Part shown: one piece after another, positions 1-10,697 of the stretch
Layout: every line of letters begins with the position of its first letter
Numbering within the stretch: the stretch's first letter is position 1
NCBI GenBank assembly: GCA_030760725.1
Contig: JASWHV010000004.1
Location: 53,349,136 to 53,413,135 of the forward strand
DNA: 64,000 bases
Reading direction: 5' to 3'
DNA from: Neostapfia colusana
Lineage: Eukaryota > Streptophyta > Magnoliopsida > Poales > Poaceae
Position numbers and translations under genes: made by a program
Notes under the pieces: generated by a model
What the model was told of the DNA's origin: nothing
Database searches by the model: none
The model's input: only the letters and a program-made list of their open reading frames with translations

Positions 1-2151
1 ATTTATTAAAAACTTTCTCAGTACTTAGAAAACTTTGGAGTGAGATAAAAATATATTTTTGGGCTGAAATAAATCTGTTTCATCTATTATTCACATTTAT
101 TAGTATAGGGACACATTTTTAAGTAAAGAATAGTTATAGAAAAATAGGGAACGTAATTATGAAATGGTCTACATCATAAGCCAAGGTCAAAATATGATTT
201 TAAATTATTTAGGACCAGAACCTAATATGTTTAGGTGATGTGTATTACTAATTTAATAATAAAATACACAATTATGCATAGGAATATAAATCTGAAAATA
301 TAGCAACTAGTAAATGATAAATGGAGTTTCTAAAATACAAAGAATTCAGTTTAGCGTTGATAGAAGTTATGAAAGCACATATGGGGAAGAATAATATTTT
401 TCATACACACTTTGTAGTAAAAAGGTGAAGTAGTTGAATATAAGAAATTTATTGGAAACCCATATAAATAGTATGTAAGTATAAAGGTGGACACAAAAGT
501 AGGAATCATATACACATGGTTAAAAGTGCATGCAAGCCACAACTCAACACACATAAAGTAACCACAACACATATAATGGTAAAGAACTTTTATAAATATG
601 AATGTGTGGTTTGTATGAAGTAAGAAGTGTGAACTATGTCTTATGATTGTTGTTCTTCTTTTGCTATGTGTGATGGTATGAAGTAGAACCTGCTCAAGAG
701 CAAGTTAACCCTTTCCAAGATCAGGACTACCCATTTCAAGAGCAGCAAGAAGGAGGCAAGTGTCCTTGACCACTTTGATCCTATGCTAGGATGTGTAGAT
801 AGAATTATTTGCATTGTCAAGTTAAATATGAAACCCATGCTAGGAAGTTTCCCTAGAATTGCATTACCTTGTTTCCTTGAAGCTTGGGTTGGGATTTATT
901 TTGTCATGTCATTTATACACATGCATATGCTTAGCCATGCTTAGAATGGGATATTTGGGATATGAGATCATCAGTTTATATTACCATACTCTTGAATGAG
1001 ACATTGTGAGTTATGTAGAGGTAGGGATCAAGGCAAGTTGGATGTTTTGGTTGTGTGCTGGGTGCACGAGACTTGGGTTTGTGTTTAGTACTTGCCTGGA
1101 TCCTAAGGACCGGTTCATGGAGCATGTAACCCGGCTTTACAGTGCCAACCACATGCTGAGATTGGGCAGCTTGGCCAATTAATTAGGTGTATCCCCGGCG
1201 TAGTATGGGTGTGTTGGATGGTGCGGGGAGTAGGTGTCAGCTGGACTACCATATGAACCGCAAGGCTCAAGAGGGGGCCACTGCAGCGGGGTTGGAGCCT
1301 CTTGTATGCTGTTAGGGGTGAAACCTCAGTGGGCCCACGCTCGTCGGGAATCCCTTTGTAAAGGCTTCGTAGTGATCTCCTGGCCTCACACCTGGGAAGT
1401 GTGAATGTGGATCGTAGCCACTGGCATAATGGAGGTTCCTTTAGTCCACCCGGCAACGGGGGATGAAATCACTACTTGTGGGTACAGTGGTACAAACTCT
1501 GCAGAGTCAAAACTGTCTTGACAGCCGTGCTCACGGTAAAGAGCGGCCTGGACTTATTCATGATTAGAGGATTGATGGTTTTGGAAGTTAAGCGGGGAGC
1601 TTAACATTTGGAAATGATGATTATGGTTATTGGATTATAATGATGGGATGGGAGATTGGGACCATTTCACCTGTGTAGTAATGTAGGTGCTTAATAAGCT
1701 AAGGTGATAGGTATTAATTGCGTAGTGCTTTAACCATGAGTTCAATCTATCCTTGTTCTAGCCATGCATGATATAATTTTCCCACACTTGCTGAGTACCA
1801 TTGGTACTCAACCTTGCATATTTGTTGGTTTATATTGCTGCTCAGGTCAAGATAATGAGGTGGTGTATAATGACAAGGATTTTGGACCCGAGGAAGGATT
1901 TTAGGTTCATGAAGACCCCCGGGCAACGCCTGTGATGGAGCCCTAAAGAATAATATTCCGCTGCTAGTTTATTTACTTGTGATGAAGCATTATTGTCCAT
2001 TGAGACATTTGCGATGTAAGACTTATTTATATTCGACACCTGGCTTGTAATAAATGATGCTTCACTATTTGTCATCACATGTATGAGAAAATGATCCTGG
2101 CATACATGTGATATTCACTTGGTTGTTTCTTCGGAAAAACCGGGTGTGACA
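1..2151 (+). repeat. Family A LTR, 3' portion (copy A3), truncated by the window edge
   Basis: This matches the last two thirds of the LTRs at 6055-9406, 15212-18581 and 55195-58677 almost base for base and ends in the same GGGTGTGACA terminus. It is followed directly by Tat RT coding sequence (GCATCC...), so the LTR sits inside Tat X. Its 5' end lies outside the window, so solo LTR and 3' LTR of a full element cannot be told apart. Around 430-480 it keeps a segment that A2 also has and that the A1 LTRs lack, so A3 groups with A2. Only chance antisense ORFs are seen in it. Confidence 0.9.
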
Positions 2152-3230
2152 GCATCCTTGTTAGATAACCTAGCTCTAGTCTTTGACAAATTGCGCTCCA
2201 CGCGCACCAATTTAAACCCGGACAAATGTGTGTTCGGTGTCTCCTCTGGAAAGCTCCTTGGATTCCTGGTCTCACACTGAGGGATCGAGGCCAACCCAGA
2301 GAAGATCAAGGCCATCGAGCTGATGCGGCCCCCGGCTCGCATCAAGGATGTCCAGAAGCTCACGGGATGTCGAGCTGCACTCAGTCGGTTCATACCTAGG
2401 CTAGCTGAGCGGGCTCTTCCCTTCTTCAAGCTCCTGTGCAAAGCCGGTCCATTTGTTTGGACCGAAGAAGCAGAAGAAGCATTCCAGGGGTTGAAGCGGC
2501 ACCTGACGACGCTGCCCATCATGGTAGCCCCTGAGCCCGGTGAACATCTACTGCTCTACATCACAGCAACGACAGAGGTGGTGAGCATGGTCCTAGTCGC
2601 AGAGCAGCCGGACCCCTCGCCACTACAACCTGCTCCAGCAGCAGAAGTCAAGCACAAAGGCTGTCCGGACCCCATGGGGGGGGGGGGGGCGACAGCCAGG
2701 AGATCTCTGAGGGCCAGGCCCCAGAGACCACTGCCGACCTCCCGAAGGTCCTTGATGACCTCTAGGAGGTCCAAGATGGCTGGGGAGTCTTTGGATCCCA
2801 GCCCCGGAGGTGGCCCCGGACCCAGAGGACAGGAGGTCTCAGGGTCCGGTGCCAATGGAGGAAGATGTCCCGGGTCCTCCAGGGAGGGCCCGGACCATCT
2901 AGAAGCCCGTATACTACATCAGTGAAGTCCTCCACGATGCCAAGACTAGGTACCTAGAGGTACATAAACTGCTCTATGCAGTGCTCGTGGCGTCTAGGAA
3001 GCTCCGGCACTACTTCCAAGCCCACCGGATCTCAGTGGTCACCTCCTACCCGCTGAGGACCATCCTCCACAGCCCCAACGTGACCGACAACGTCGCCAAG
3101 TGGGCAGCGGAGCTGGCAGAGTTCGAGCTGGACTTCCTACCACGTCATGCGGTCAAGATCCAAGCACTGGCTGACTTCGTGGCCGAGCGGACGCCATCAC
3201 CAACCAACCCAGAGGGCCCAGAAGGCGGAG
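2152..3230 (+). pseudogene. pol: Tat X pol: RT C-terminus and first RNase H (broken)
   Basis: The frame opening at 2152 reads as the RT thumb/connection of a Tat polymerase (NPDKCVFGV, GKLLGFLVSH, EANPEKIKAI, KDVQKLTGC). An in-frame TGA at about 2278 replaces the Arg usual after LVSH. RNase H sequence follows (FVWTEEAEEAF, then HLLLYITAT, where the family normally has an Asp-containing LYLA/S.. motif). A G homopolymer near 2677-2688 breaks the frame, which resumes at about 2905 (VYYISEVLHDAKTRYLEV) and runs to 3230 (VAKWAAELAEFELDF). The RT catalytic YVDD lies upstream of 2152 and is absent. Codon use is GC-rich, as in the rest of this lineage. It cannot give a working enzyme. Confidence 0.8.
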
Positions 3231-3991
3231 AACCGGAGCCCCGAGCACCCGTCTTCACCGAGCCTCACGGGATGCTCTACTTTGACGGCTCCTCGCAGAA
3301 GCAGGGCGCCGGTGCCGGCGTACTTCTCCTCACGCCGAAGGGGGAGCAGTTCAGGTACATGGTGCGCCTCAACTTCAAGGCAACCAACAACATGGCCGAG
3401 TATGAAGCTCTCATCTTCGGCCTGAAGACGGCGCTGTCCCTCGGCGTCCGCCAGTTGTTGGTCAAGGGCGACACCCTGTTAATCATCAAGCAAGTCAAGG
3501 GTGAATCCTCCTGCAACGACGTGCAACTAGCTTCCTATCTGCTCCACGTGCAGATGCTGGAGAAGGACTTTGAAGCCTTGGACCTGTGCCATGTACCGCG
3601 CGCCGACGACCTGTTAACGAAGGCCTCCACTGGAGCCCCGGTGCCTGAAGGAGCCTTCGAAAGGACGTTGCCGCGACCCACAACCCGACCTGCCGAACCG
3701 GGCGAAGGGGGCGAGACCAGCACCTCGAAGCTGGCGGTCCTGGCGGCCCTGCAGCCATGGTGCCCACCAAGGATCGTATGCGCCACTGGGGACTCCGTGC
3801 TACCCAGCGCCCAAGATCCAGAAGCTCAAGTCAGCCCCAATGCATGGATCACGGAGGTCTGGGACTACTTGAAAGACAACATCCTTCCTGATGAACATGC
3901 ATCCGCTGAATGGATTGTGCGGATGGCTAAGAGATACACGCTGGTAGAAGGGGATCTCTACCGGCGTGGCGCCAACGGAATCCTATTGTGA
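3231..3991 (+). pseudogene. pol: Tat X pol: second (archaeal-type) RNase H domain
   Basis: This segment stays open from 2981 to the stop at 3989-3991. After a Pro/Glu linker it carries a complete RNase H fold: LYFDGSS (first Asp), MAEYEALI (Glu), LLVKGDTLLI (Asp), and RADDLL near the end, where the usual motif is ADALA/ADxLA. A second RNase H after the normal one is a known mark of Tat elements. It is thought to have been gained from a cellular archaeal/plant-type RNase H and to help remove RNA during reverse transcription. The four acidic positions look intact, but flanking stops in pol disable the polyprotein. The last part (about 3800-3990) is the linker into integrase. Confidence 0.8.
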
Positions 3992-5080
3992 TGCATAACC
4001 GAGGTGGAAGGCTGCGACCTGCCCGCAGAGATCCAAGGAGGCGAGTGCGGGAACCACACATCTAGCCGCACGCTGGTCGGTAAAGCCTTCTGGCATAGCT
4101 TCTACTGGCCGACAGCCCTCCTGGACGCTGTCAAGCTGGTCAAGAGATGCAAGGCGTGCCAGTTCCATGCCAAGCAGATCCACACACCGGCGCATACACT
4201 GAAGATGATCCCACCCTAGTGGCCATTCGTGGTATGGGGGTTGGACATCCTGGGGCCCTTCCCCAGAGCCGTCTGGGGAAACCGGTACCTCTATGTCGCC
4301 ATCGACAAATTCACCAAGTGGCCGGAAGCTGCCCCAGTCATCACCATCAACAAGCAATCGGCAGTCAAGTTCATCAAGTCAATCGTTTGCAGGTTCGGGG
4401 TCCCAAACACGATCATCACCGACAGCGGGACCCAGTTCACCAGTGCAGCATTCCAAGAGTACTGCGAAGACCTTGGCATCAAGGTGTGATATGCCTCCGT
4501 TGCTTATACAAAGAGCAACAGGCAAGTCGAGAGAGCCAACGTCGAGATCCTTCGGGGCCTCAACACTCGCACCTATGCCAGCTTGGAGAAGCATGGTGCC
4601 AAGTGGGTGGACGAGCTTCCGTGCGCACTGTGGGCTAGCCGGATATCCCAGAGCCGGGCCACAAGGGAGACACCCTTCTTCATGGTCTTCGGGACCAAAG
4701 CCGTGCTTCCCCCGGAGGTCACCATGGGGTCCCCCAGTGTTCGAGCTTACAACGAAGCCGCGCAGGACCAGCTCTGGTCTGAGGACAATGTCCTCATCGA
4801 TGAGGCAAGATGGCGAGCAACGCTCCGCAACGCACGGTACCGGAAGGCGCTCCTGCGCTACCACCAGAGGTCCGTGCATGCGCGGAAGCTCAAGGAACGT
4901 GACCTGGTGCTGTGGCACATACTTTCTTGAGAAGGGGCCAACAAACTCTCCCCCAGCTGAGAAGGTCCCTTCCGAGTCACGAAAGTTTGCCGCCCCGGGT
5001 GCGTGCGCCTTGCTACTGAGGACGGGGACCTGCTCCCAAACCCTTGGAACATAGAACATCTCCGTAAGTTCTATCCTTAG
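3992..5080 (+). pseudogene. int: Tat X pol: integrase (broken)
   Basis: The zinc-binding region reads ECGNH...WHSFYW...CKACQ. The core has all three catalytic positions, in GLDILGPF, ITDSGTQF and RQVERANVEIL. The C-terminus ends ...NPWNIEHLRKFYP followed by TAG near 5080, the normal end of Tat pol. In-frame stops occur at about 3989 (between RNase H and integrase), 4217 (TAG where Trp is expected) and 4487 (TGA). There is a further stop near 4928 in the C-terminal barrel. There is no chromodomain, as expected for Tat. Function is lost, but the fold is recognisable throughout. Confidence 0.85.
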
Positions 5081-5560
5081 AGCAATGGTAGGACATATTC
5101 TTTCTTCTTTCTGTAATAGGTCCCATAGAGCCCAGGAGCAGCGCTCGGAGCAACTAAGCCCCAGGGGGGTGGTCCAGGACTATGTCCATCTTAGCCTGGT
5201 TCCGTACCCTAAGCGCATAGGCCCTTCCCCCCTTCACAATGAGGTGGGTCGTTGCCTCCATGTACAGCCTGTTTTCCTCCTATGGACGTATATGAATGAG
5301 AAGAACCCTGTCCTACCACGCTCTCTTATGTGTTACATTTAAATTACGATCACCTCCCCATGCTCAAAGACAGTATACGCTCATCGTACAATTGGCTCTC
5401 GTTTCCCACTCTCGTGCCTAGTTGGCATTTGCCATCCTGCCGAAGGCGGTCTTGCTTGAGGTACCTGCCAAAGGCCAGGGGGCCTCTCGGACCTCCCCCA
5501 GTTAGGTACTGTAACGCCAGTTGGTCTCCTCCACGAAAAACCTACGCCAGACCTGGGAGT

Positions 5561-5694
5561 CCAGGGCGTGCAGCCTGCTTTGCCTGGTTCCGTACCCAAA
5601 GCGTGCACACTTTGCCTTCCGGGAGGTCCAGGGTGTGCAGCCTGCTTTGCCTGGTTCCGTATCCGAAGCGTGTGCACTCTGCTTCCCCAGCGCT
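5561..5694 (+). repeat. Two tandem 67-bp units in the Tat X spacer
   Basis: The unit starts CCAGGG(C/T)GTGCAGCC at 5561 and again at 5628. Both contain TTTGCCTGGTTCCGTA followed by an AAGCGTG(C/T) phrase. A third, decayed copy of the core lies near 5195-5215. Such arrays downstream of pol are common in Tat elements. Confidence 0.7.
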
Positions 5695-6049
5695 ATGGTC
5701 TAGTACTAGGTGCCAAACGGTTACACCCTGACCTATGAGGGAGCCGGACCTCCGGTGCCGGGTGCACTGAATTGCCCAAGCCCCGTATACCGGCCCAGGA
5801 CTGTAAGCCAAATAAGACTAAGAGACAGGGAAGGGAGAGCCCCTGAGCAGAATTACTTTTTCCCTACTTGTGTGCAGGACCTCCTGAGAGGCCTCCCGGA
5901 CCTCCGGCGCAGAGCTCCAACACCGGCGTGCTCCGTACGGTCAGGGGGGCCCTGGCTTTAGCTCCCCCGTAGGAATGGGGTAGGTGTGCCCAATGAATTG
6001 GCCACACCTACCAGGGGGGCACTATGGGGACTGCACAAGGGAAAGCCAG

Positions 6050-6054
6050 AGCAC
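6050..6054. other. Target site duplication of A1, left copy (AGCAC)
   Basis: AGCAC directly precedes the TGTAACACCCC LTR start and is repeated exactly at 18582-18586 after the 3' LTR. The flanks rejoin to a sequence homologous to the uninterrupted Tat Z copy near 43415-43425. Confidence 0.95.
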
Positions 6055-6465
6055 TGTAACACCCCAAATTTTGATTCAAAACCCTAAACCATGTTCAGAG
6101 GAGAATTTAAAAATTTTTGGACGTATTGCATGTTTTGCAAAAATTCAAATTCAAACTGCAATTCAAATTATACTCAAAACAGAAAAAGAAATGGAAAAAG
6201 AAAAAGAAAAACGGGAAAAAACCGGCCAGTGGGCCAAAACCCGCCAGCCGGCCCAGCTTTCCCCGCGCACGCCCGCGCTCTCTCACACAGACAGGTGGGA
6301 CCCACCTGTCATCCCCAACCTCGCTCGCGCCGACCACGGACTTCCCCCCCCCCCCCCCCCCGAGCGCGCGCGATCTTAACCGATCGGGAAACCCGTCCCA
6401 CCGCCCGAATTCTGGTCCCAGAGGACTCCAACTCGATCACAACAGACCCACCGCCCTCCCCCGGC

Positions 6466-6473
6466 TATAAAAA
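6466..6473 (+). promoter_or_regulatory. TATA box of the A1 5' LTR
   Basis: TATAAAAA follows CCCCCGGC. It is conserved at 15640 in the 3' LTR and 55611 in A2. Transcription would start about 30 bases downstream, leaving a leader of about 3 kb before ORF0. Confidence 0.75.
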
Positions 6474-6740
6474 CCCCCGATCCGATCAGTTTTTCCCACG
6501 CGATCGCCGATTTTCACTCCGGTGAGCACCGAGACTTCGCCGGTGAATTCTGGCCGATCTATGCTCGGAAACTCTGATCTAACTCGCTGGTCTTGATCCA
6601 CCGCCTCCGGGGAACTTTGCAGGTGCAGAAAACCCGAAGACTTACGGTGTAAATCCAGCGCCGACGAGCTTCGCCGTGGTTTTGCCTCGGACCTCGCCGC
6701 CGATCACTTTCCAGGACCCCCGAGCTCGAGAAAACCCCCG

Positions 6741-6749
6741 AGGTGAGAT
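6741..6749 (+). promoter_or_regulatory. Candidate 5' splice site in the A1 leader
   Basis: GAG|GTGAGA agrees well with the plant donor consensus and is conserved in A2 (about 55886-55893). It would pair with the acceptor just before ORF0 (9622-9623), or with the acceptor before gag, removing most of the LTR leader. This is an inference from sequence only. Confidence 0.4.
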
Positions 6750-9410
6750 CCCTGACCTTCCCTCTACCGATCTAGGCCATAAGATCCCAGTTCTAGGCAG
6801 AATTCTCGAGGATCCGAAACTTTCCGGCGAGATCGCCGCTTCCCGCCGCCGTGCGCCGCCGGCAGCGCCGCCCGCGCTCGATCGAAGCGACGTGGCCGCT
6901 TGTGCGCCGTTTATTTTAAATCGCACGGTAGACTTTAAAACCCCGCGTACCGGTTCGATGTTATAATCTCAGCCGTCGGTTTAAAATCGGACGGTCCACG
7001 TCAACCCCGCATTATAAAGACTGGAATTCTTACGTGCTACCCCCTGGGGTTCTCTGGAATTGAGAGCTAGCCCCGGAAACTTCAGATCTAGCCCCTGGAA
7101 CTTCAGAAAATCATGTAAATTCATTTAAAAATCAGTTTTAGCCCCTGGACTTAATAGAAATTAAGAAAAATACCTCTGATAAGTGTAGCTAGACCCCTGG
7201 AAATTATGAAAATAATATTATAGACCCTGTAATGGGGTGAGTTTACTTTTTAGCCCTGTTTGGTATTTAATTTAGAAAATTGAATATGTAACTAGAGTTT
7301 AAAAATTAAAATGGGGGACAAACATAATTGTCAAAATTTATTAAATACTTTCTCAGTACTTAGAAAACTTTGGAGTGAGATAAAAATATATTTTTGGGCT
7401 GAAATAAATCTGTTTTATCTATTATTCACATTTATTAGTATAGGGACACATTTTTAAGTAAAGAATAGTTATAGAAAAATAGGGAAAATAATTATGAAAT
7501 AGTATACATCATAAGCCATGGTCAAAATATGATTTTAAATTATTTAGGACCAGAACCTAATCTGTTTAGGTGATGTGTATTACTAATTTAATAATAAAAT
7601 ACACAATTATGCATAGGAATATCAATCTGAAAATATAGCAACTAGTAAATGATAACTGGAGTTTCTAAAATACAAAGAATTCAGTTTAGGGATTGATAGA
7701 AATTGTGAAGGCACATTGTATGCAAGTATAAATGTGGACACAAAAGTAGGAATCATATATACATGGTTAAAAGTGCATGCAAGCCACAACTTAACACACA
7801 AAAAGTAACCACAACACATATAATGGTGAAGAACTTTTATAAATGTGAATGTGTGGTTTGTATAAAGTAGAAGTGTGAATTATGTCTTATGGATTGTTGT
7901 TTTTCTTTTGCTATGTGTGATGGTATGAAGTAGAACCTGTTCAAGAACAAGTTATTCATTTCCAAGACCAGGAATACCCATTTCAAGAGCAGCAAGAAGG
8001 AGGCAAGTGTCCTTGACCACTTTGATCCTATGCTAGGATGTGTAGATAGAATTATTTGCATTGTCAAGTTAAATATGAAACCCATGCTAGGAAGTTTCCC
8101 TAGAATTGCATTACCTTGTTTCCTTGAAGCTTGGGTTGGGATTTATTTTGTCATGTCATTTATTTACATGCATATGCTTAGCCATGCTTAGAATGGGATA
8201 TTTGGGATATGAGATCATCAGTTTATTTTACCATACTCTTGAATGAGCTATTGTGAGTTATGTAGAGGTAGGGATCAAGGCAAGTTGGATGTTTTGGTTG
8301 TGTGCTGGGTGCACGAGACTTGGGTTTGTGTTTAGTACTTGCCTGGATCCTAAGGACCGGTTCATGGAGCATGTAACCCGGCTTTACAGTGCCAACCACA
8401 TGCTGAGATGGGGCAGCTTGGCCAATTAATTAGGTGTATCCCCGGCGTAGTATGGGTGTGATGGATGGTGCGGGGAGTAGGTGTCAGCTGGACTACCATA
8501 TGAACCGCAAGGCTCAAGAGGGGGCCACTGCAGCGGGGTTGGAGCCTCTTGTATGCTGTTAGGGGTGAAACCTCAGTGGGCCCACGCTCGTCGGGAATCC
8601 CTTTGTAAAGGCTTTGTAGTGATCTCTTGGCCGCACACCTGGGAAGTGTGAATGTGGATCGTAGCCACTGGCATAATGGAGGTTCTTTTAGTCCACCCGG
8701 CAACGGGGGATGAAATCACTACTTGTGGGTACAGTGGTACAAACTCTGCAGAGTCAAAACTGTCTTGACAGCCGTGCTCACGGTTAAGAGCGGCCTGGAC
8801 TTATTCATGATTAGAGGAGTGATGGTTTTTGGAAGTTTTGGAAGTTAAGCGGGGAGCTTAACATTGGTAATGATGTTATGGTTATTGGATTACAATGATG
8901 GTATGGGAAATTGGGACCATTTCACTTTTGTAGTAATGAAGGTGCTTAATAAGCTAAGGTGATAGGTATTAATTGCGTAGTGCTTTAACCATGAGTTCAA
9001 CCTCTCCTTGTTCTAGCCATGCATGATATAATTTTCCCACACTTGCTGAGTACCATTGGTACTCAACCTTGCATATTTGTTGGTTTATATTGCTGCTCAG
9101 GTCAAGATAATGAGGTGGTGTATAATGACCAAGACTTTGGACCCGAGGAAGGTTTTTAGGTTCATGAAGACCCCCGGGCAACGCCTGTGATGGAGCCCTA
9201 AAGAATAATATTCCGCTGCTAGTTTATTTACTTGTGATGAAGCATTAGTGTCCATTGAGACATTTGCGTTGTAAGACTTATTTATATTTGACACCTGGCT
9301 TGTAATAAATGATGCTTCACTATTTGTCATCACATGTATGAGAAAATGATCCTGGCATACATGTGATATTCACTTGGTTGTTTCTTCGGAAAAACCGGGT
9401 GTGACAGAGG

Positions 9411-9422
9411 TGGTATCAGAGC
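9411..9422 (+). other. A1 primer binding site (initiator Met tRNA)
   Basis: TGGTATCAGAGC lies four bases after the LTR end. It is the standard complement of the 3' end of plant initiator Met tRNA used by many Gypsy elements. The leader to ORF0 (9423-9623) is non-coding, with a pyrimidine-rich end. Confidence 0.9.
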
Positions 9423-9623
9423 TAAGGTTGCCCGTAGGAACGTGGACCTAGGTAGAAATGGACGTAGTTAAGGGCCCTATTTTCTTAAAAAACTATTTTC
9501 CAAGGTGTGGGTGGAAAAGTGTTATTAAAGGAGTCATTTTCTTCATCTTACCCCAACTTTCATTCAAAATAGGATTTTTGTTGAGAATTTATCTAACTTA
9601 ATTTTTAAATTCTTTTGTTTTAG

Positions 9624-10405
9624 ATGGTTCGCATGATTCGCACCGCTCGTAAGTCCACAGGAGGGAGAGTTCCCGTAGTTGCCCTTGCCGAAAGAGAGGA
9701 GAGTCGTCCAGTGACGTACCTTTCATACGGATTGGCAGTAGGAGACTTGTTGCGCCGTCTTCGGCGTATGCTCGAAGCCGCCGGCAATACGGGCAAGCTA
9801 ATCATCCACTATAACTCCACCAGGACCATCCGTGAGAAGAGGGAAGAATGGAGTTCGGAGATGAGGATTATACACGAGAATCAGCTGTTTAAGATTCACC
9901 ACTCCCCAGCTTGTCGAGCAACACAAGTTGATGGGGAGAAAGATGTCACCTGGGAGGCCATCACCTGCCAGAGTCACATCTATCGTCGCCACTTGGACAA
10001 AACTGAGTACATGTATGTCTTCCAACGTGAGAGTGGTACCACGGAGTACAAGTACCCACCTCGGTGCAGCAAGGGACTTCCCATGAGCACATGGACTTGT
10101 GCTTGGAGGATGCTGCTATGCTCAGCACTCGACTGCAGGAGTGTCAACAAGAGCTTCAGGATGTCCGAGACACCCTGAAGGAAACGGAGGCGTTGCTGCG
10201 AGCTTGCTTAAAGGCGAGAGAAAGAGGAGATGGGAATGAACTGTGTGTCACCGTGAGTGATCCATGGACTCCTGACTCCCCGGACCGCCGAGCGATCAAG
10301 CGTCGTCGCACTTCTCCACCAGCAGCCTCCCCACCCAAAGCAGAGTCAGAAGGTAGCCGAAATGAGGAGGAAGATCCCGAGGAGCCAGCTCAAGAGGACG
10401 AGTAG
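9624..10405 (+). pseudogene. A1 ORF0: pre-gag accessory ORF with histone H3-like N-terminus (frameshifted)
   Basis: The start ATG at 9624 follows TTCTTTTGTTTTAG, a good splice acceptor. The first residues, MVRMIRTARKSTGGR, align without gaps to the histone H3 tail; over 24 residues 13 are identical, including TARKSTGG and later P17, L21 and A22. A basic/hydrophobic domain follows without a recognised family, then a coiled coil (LSTRLQECQQELQDV...), an Arg-rich patch with SPP motifs and an acidic tail (EEEDPEEPAQEDE). Relative to A2 (58904-59674, open) two extra bases, TC at 10061-10062, break the frame after about 145 codons; the second half resumes at about 10064 and ends at 10405. No histone fold is present, only the tail. 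Function is unknown; chromatin interaction is my inference. Confidence 0.7.
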
Positions 10406-10697
10406 TGTAGAGTCTTTCCCCTAGCTAGCAAGAGGTCGAGTAGTCGAGTCGTTACGTAGTTAATGGTGTGATAATGCTTGGTGTGTGACGTGAGTTGTGG
10501 AAGCCATGAGCAATTGTCCACAGCCTCGTCTTCAGATTGTTTTGCTTTGGTGTGTGAACCAAATAGTGTATTTATTTGGTGTGAGATATAAACCCTCGTA
10601 AAATTTTAACAAAGCCTCAACACCTTAAAGTACCAACAAATGAAAGTAGTAAGATGATACTAAATGATATCAAATTAACATATGTTGATTCTGCCAG
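10406..10697 (+). other. Intergenic leader between ORF0 and gag-pol
   Basis: AT-rich and non-coding. It ends in TTAACATATGTTGATTCTGCCAG directly before the gag ATG, which has the look of a branch point and 3' splice site. The same region in A2 (59675-59975) is conserved apart from a short insertion near 59829. Confidence 0.5.

Larger units (their letters stand above)
5081..6054 (+). other. Tat X spacer between pol and the antisense ORF
   Basis: No convincing coding frame. It is GC-rich with repeated TGGTTCCGTA(C/T)CC phrases (about 5199, 5587, 5654). Its last part (GGGGACTGCACAAGGG, about 6026-6042) recurs at the Y/Z junction near 43395, which ties the segment to the Tat family. It ends at the A1 insertion, whose duplicated target AGCAC is at 6050-6054. 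Confidence 0.6.
6055..9406 (+). repeat. A1 5' LTR
   Basis: It runs from TGTAACACCCC to GGGTGTGACA. Contents: a GC-rich promoter part with a C homopolymer (about 6344-6361), TATA box, GC-rich leader to about 6960, a long AT-rich middle, then a conserved stretch with three small hairpins (8744-8783), a palindrome (9047-9065) and AATAAA-like signals near 9304. The antisense ORFs in it recur in every LTR copy but have no recognisable product. Confidence 0.95.

Noticed and set aside
641..838. Antisense ORF MGFIFNLTMQIILSTHPSIG repeated in each A LTR
   Set aside because: Short hydrophobic frame in AT-rich LTR DNA that changes length between copies; best read as chance.
1115..1456. 113-codon antisense ORF kept open in all four family A LTRs (also 8362-8703, 17537-17878, 57643-57984)
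   Set aside because: The LTRs are so similar that an open frame is expected by descent. Differences are mostly amino-acid changing, no domain is recognisable, and no start context or promoter is visible.
9411..9422. tRNA gene at the Met-tRNA-like sequences (also 33619, 58682)
   Set aside because: Only the 12-13 bases complementary to the tRNA 3' end are present, at the exact PBS position.
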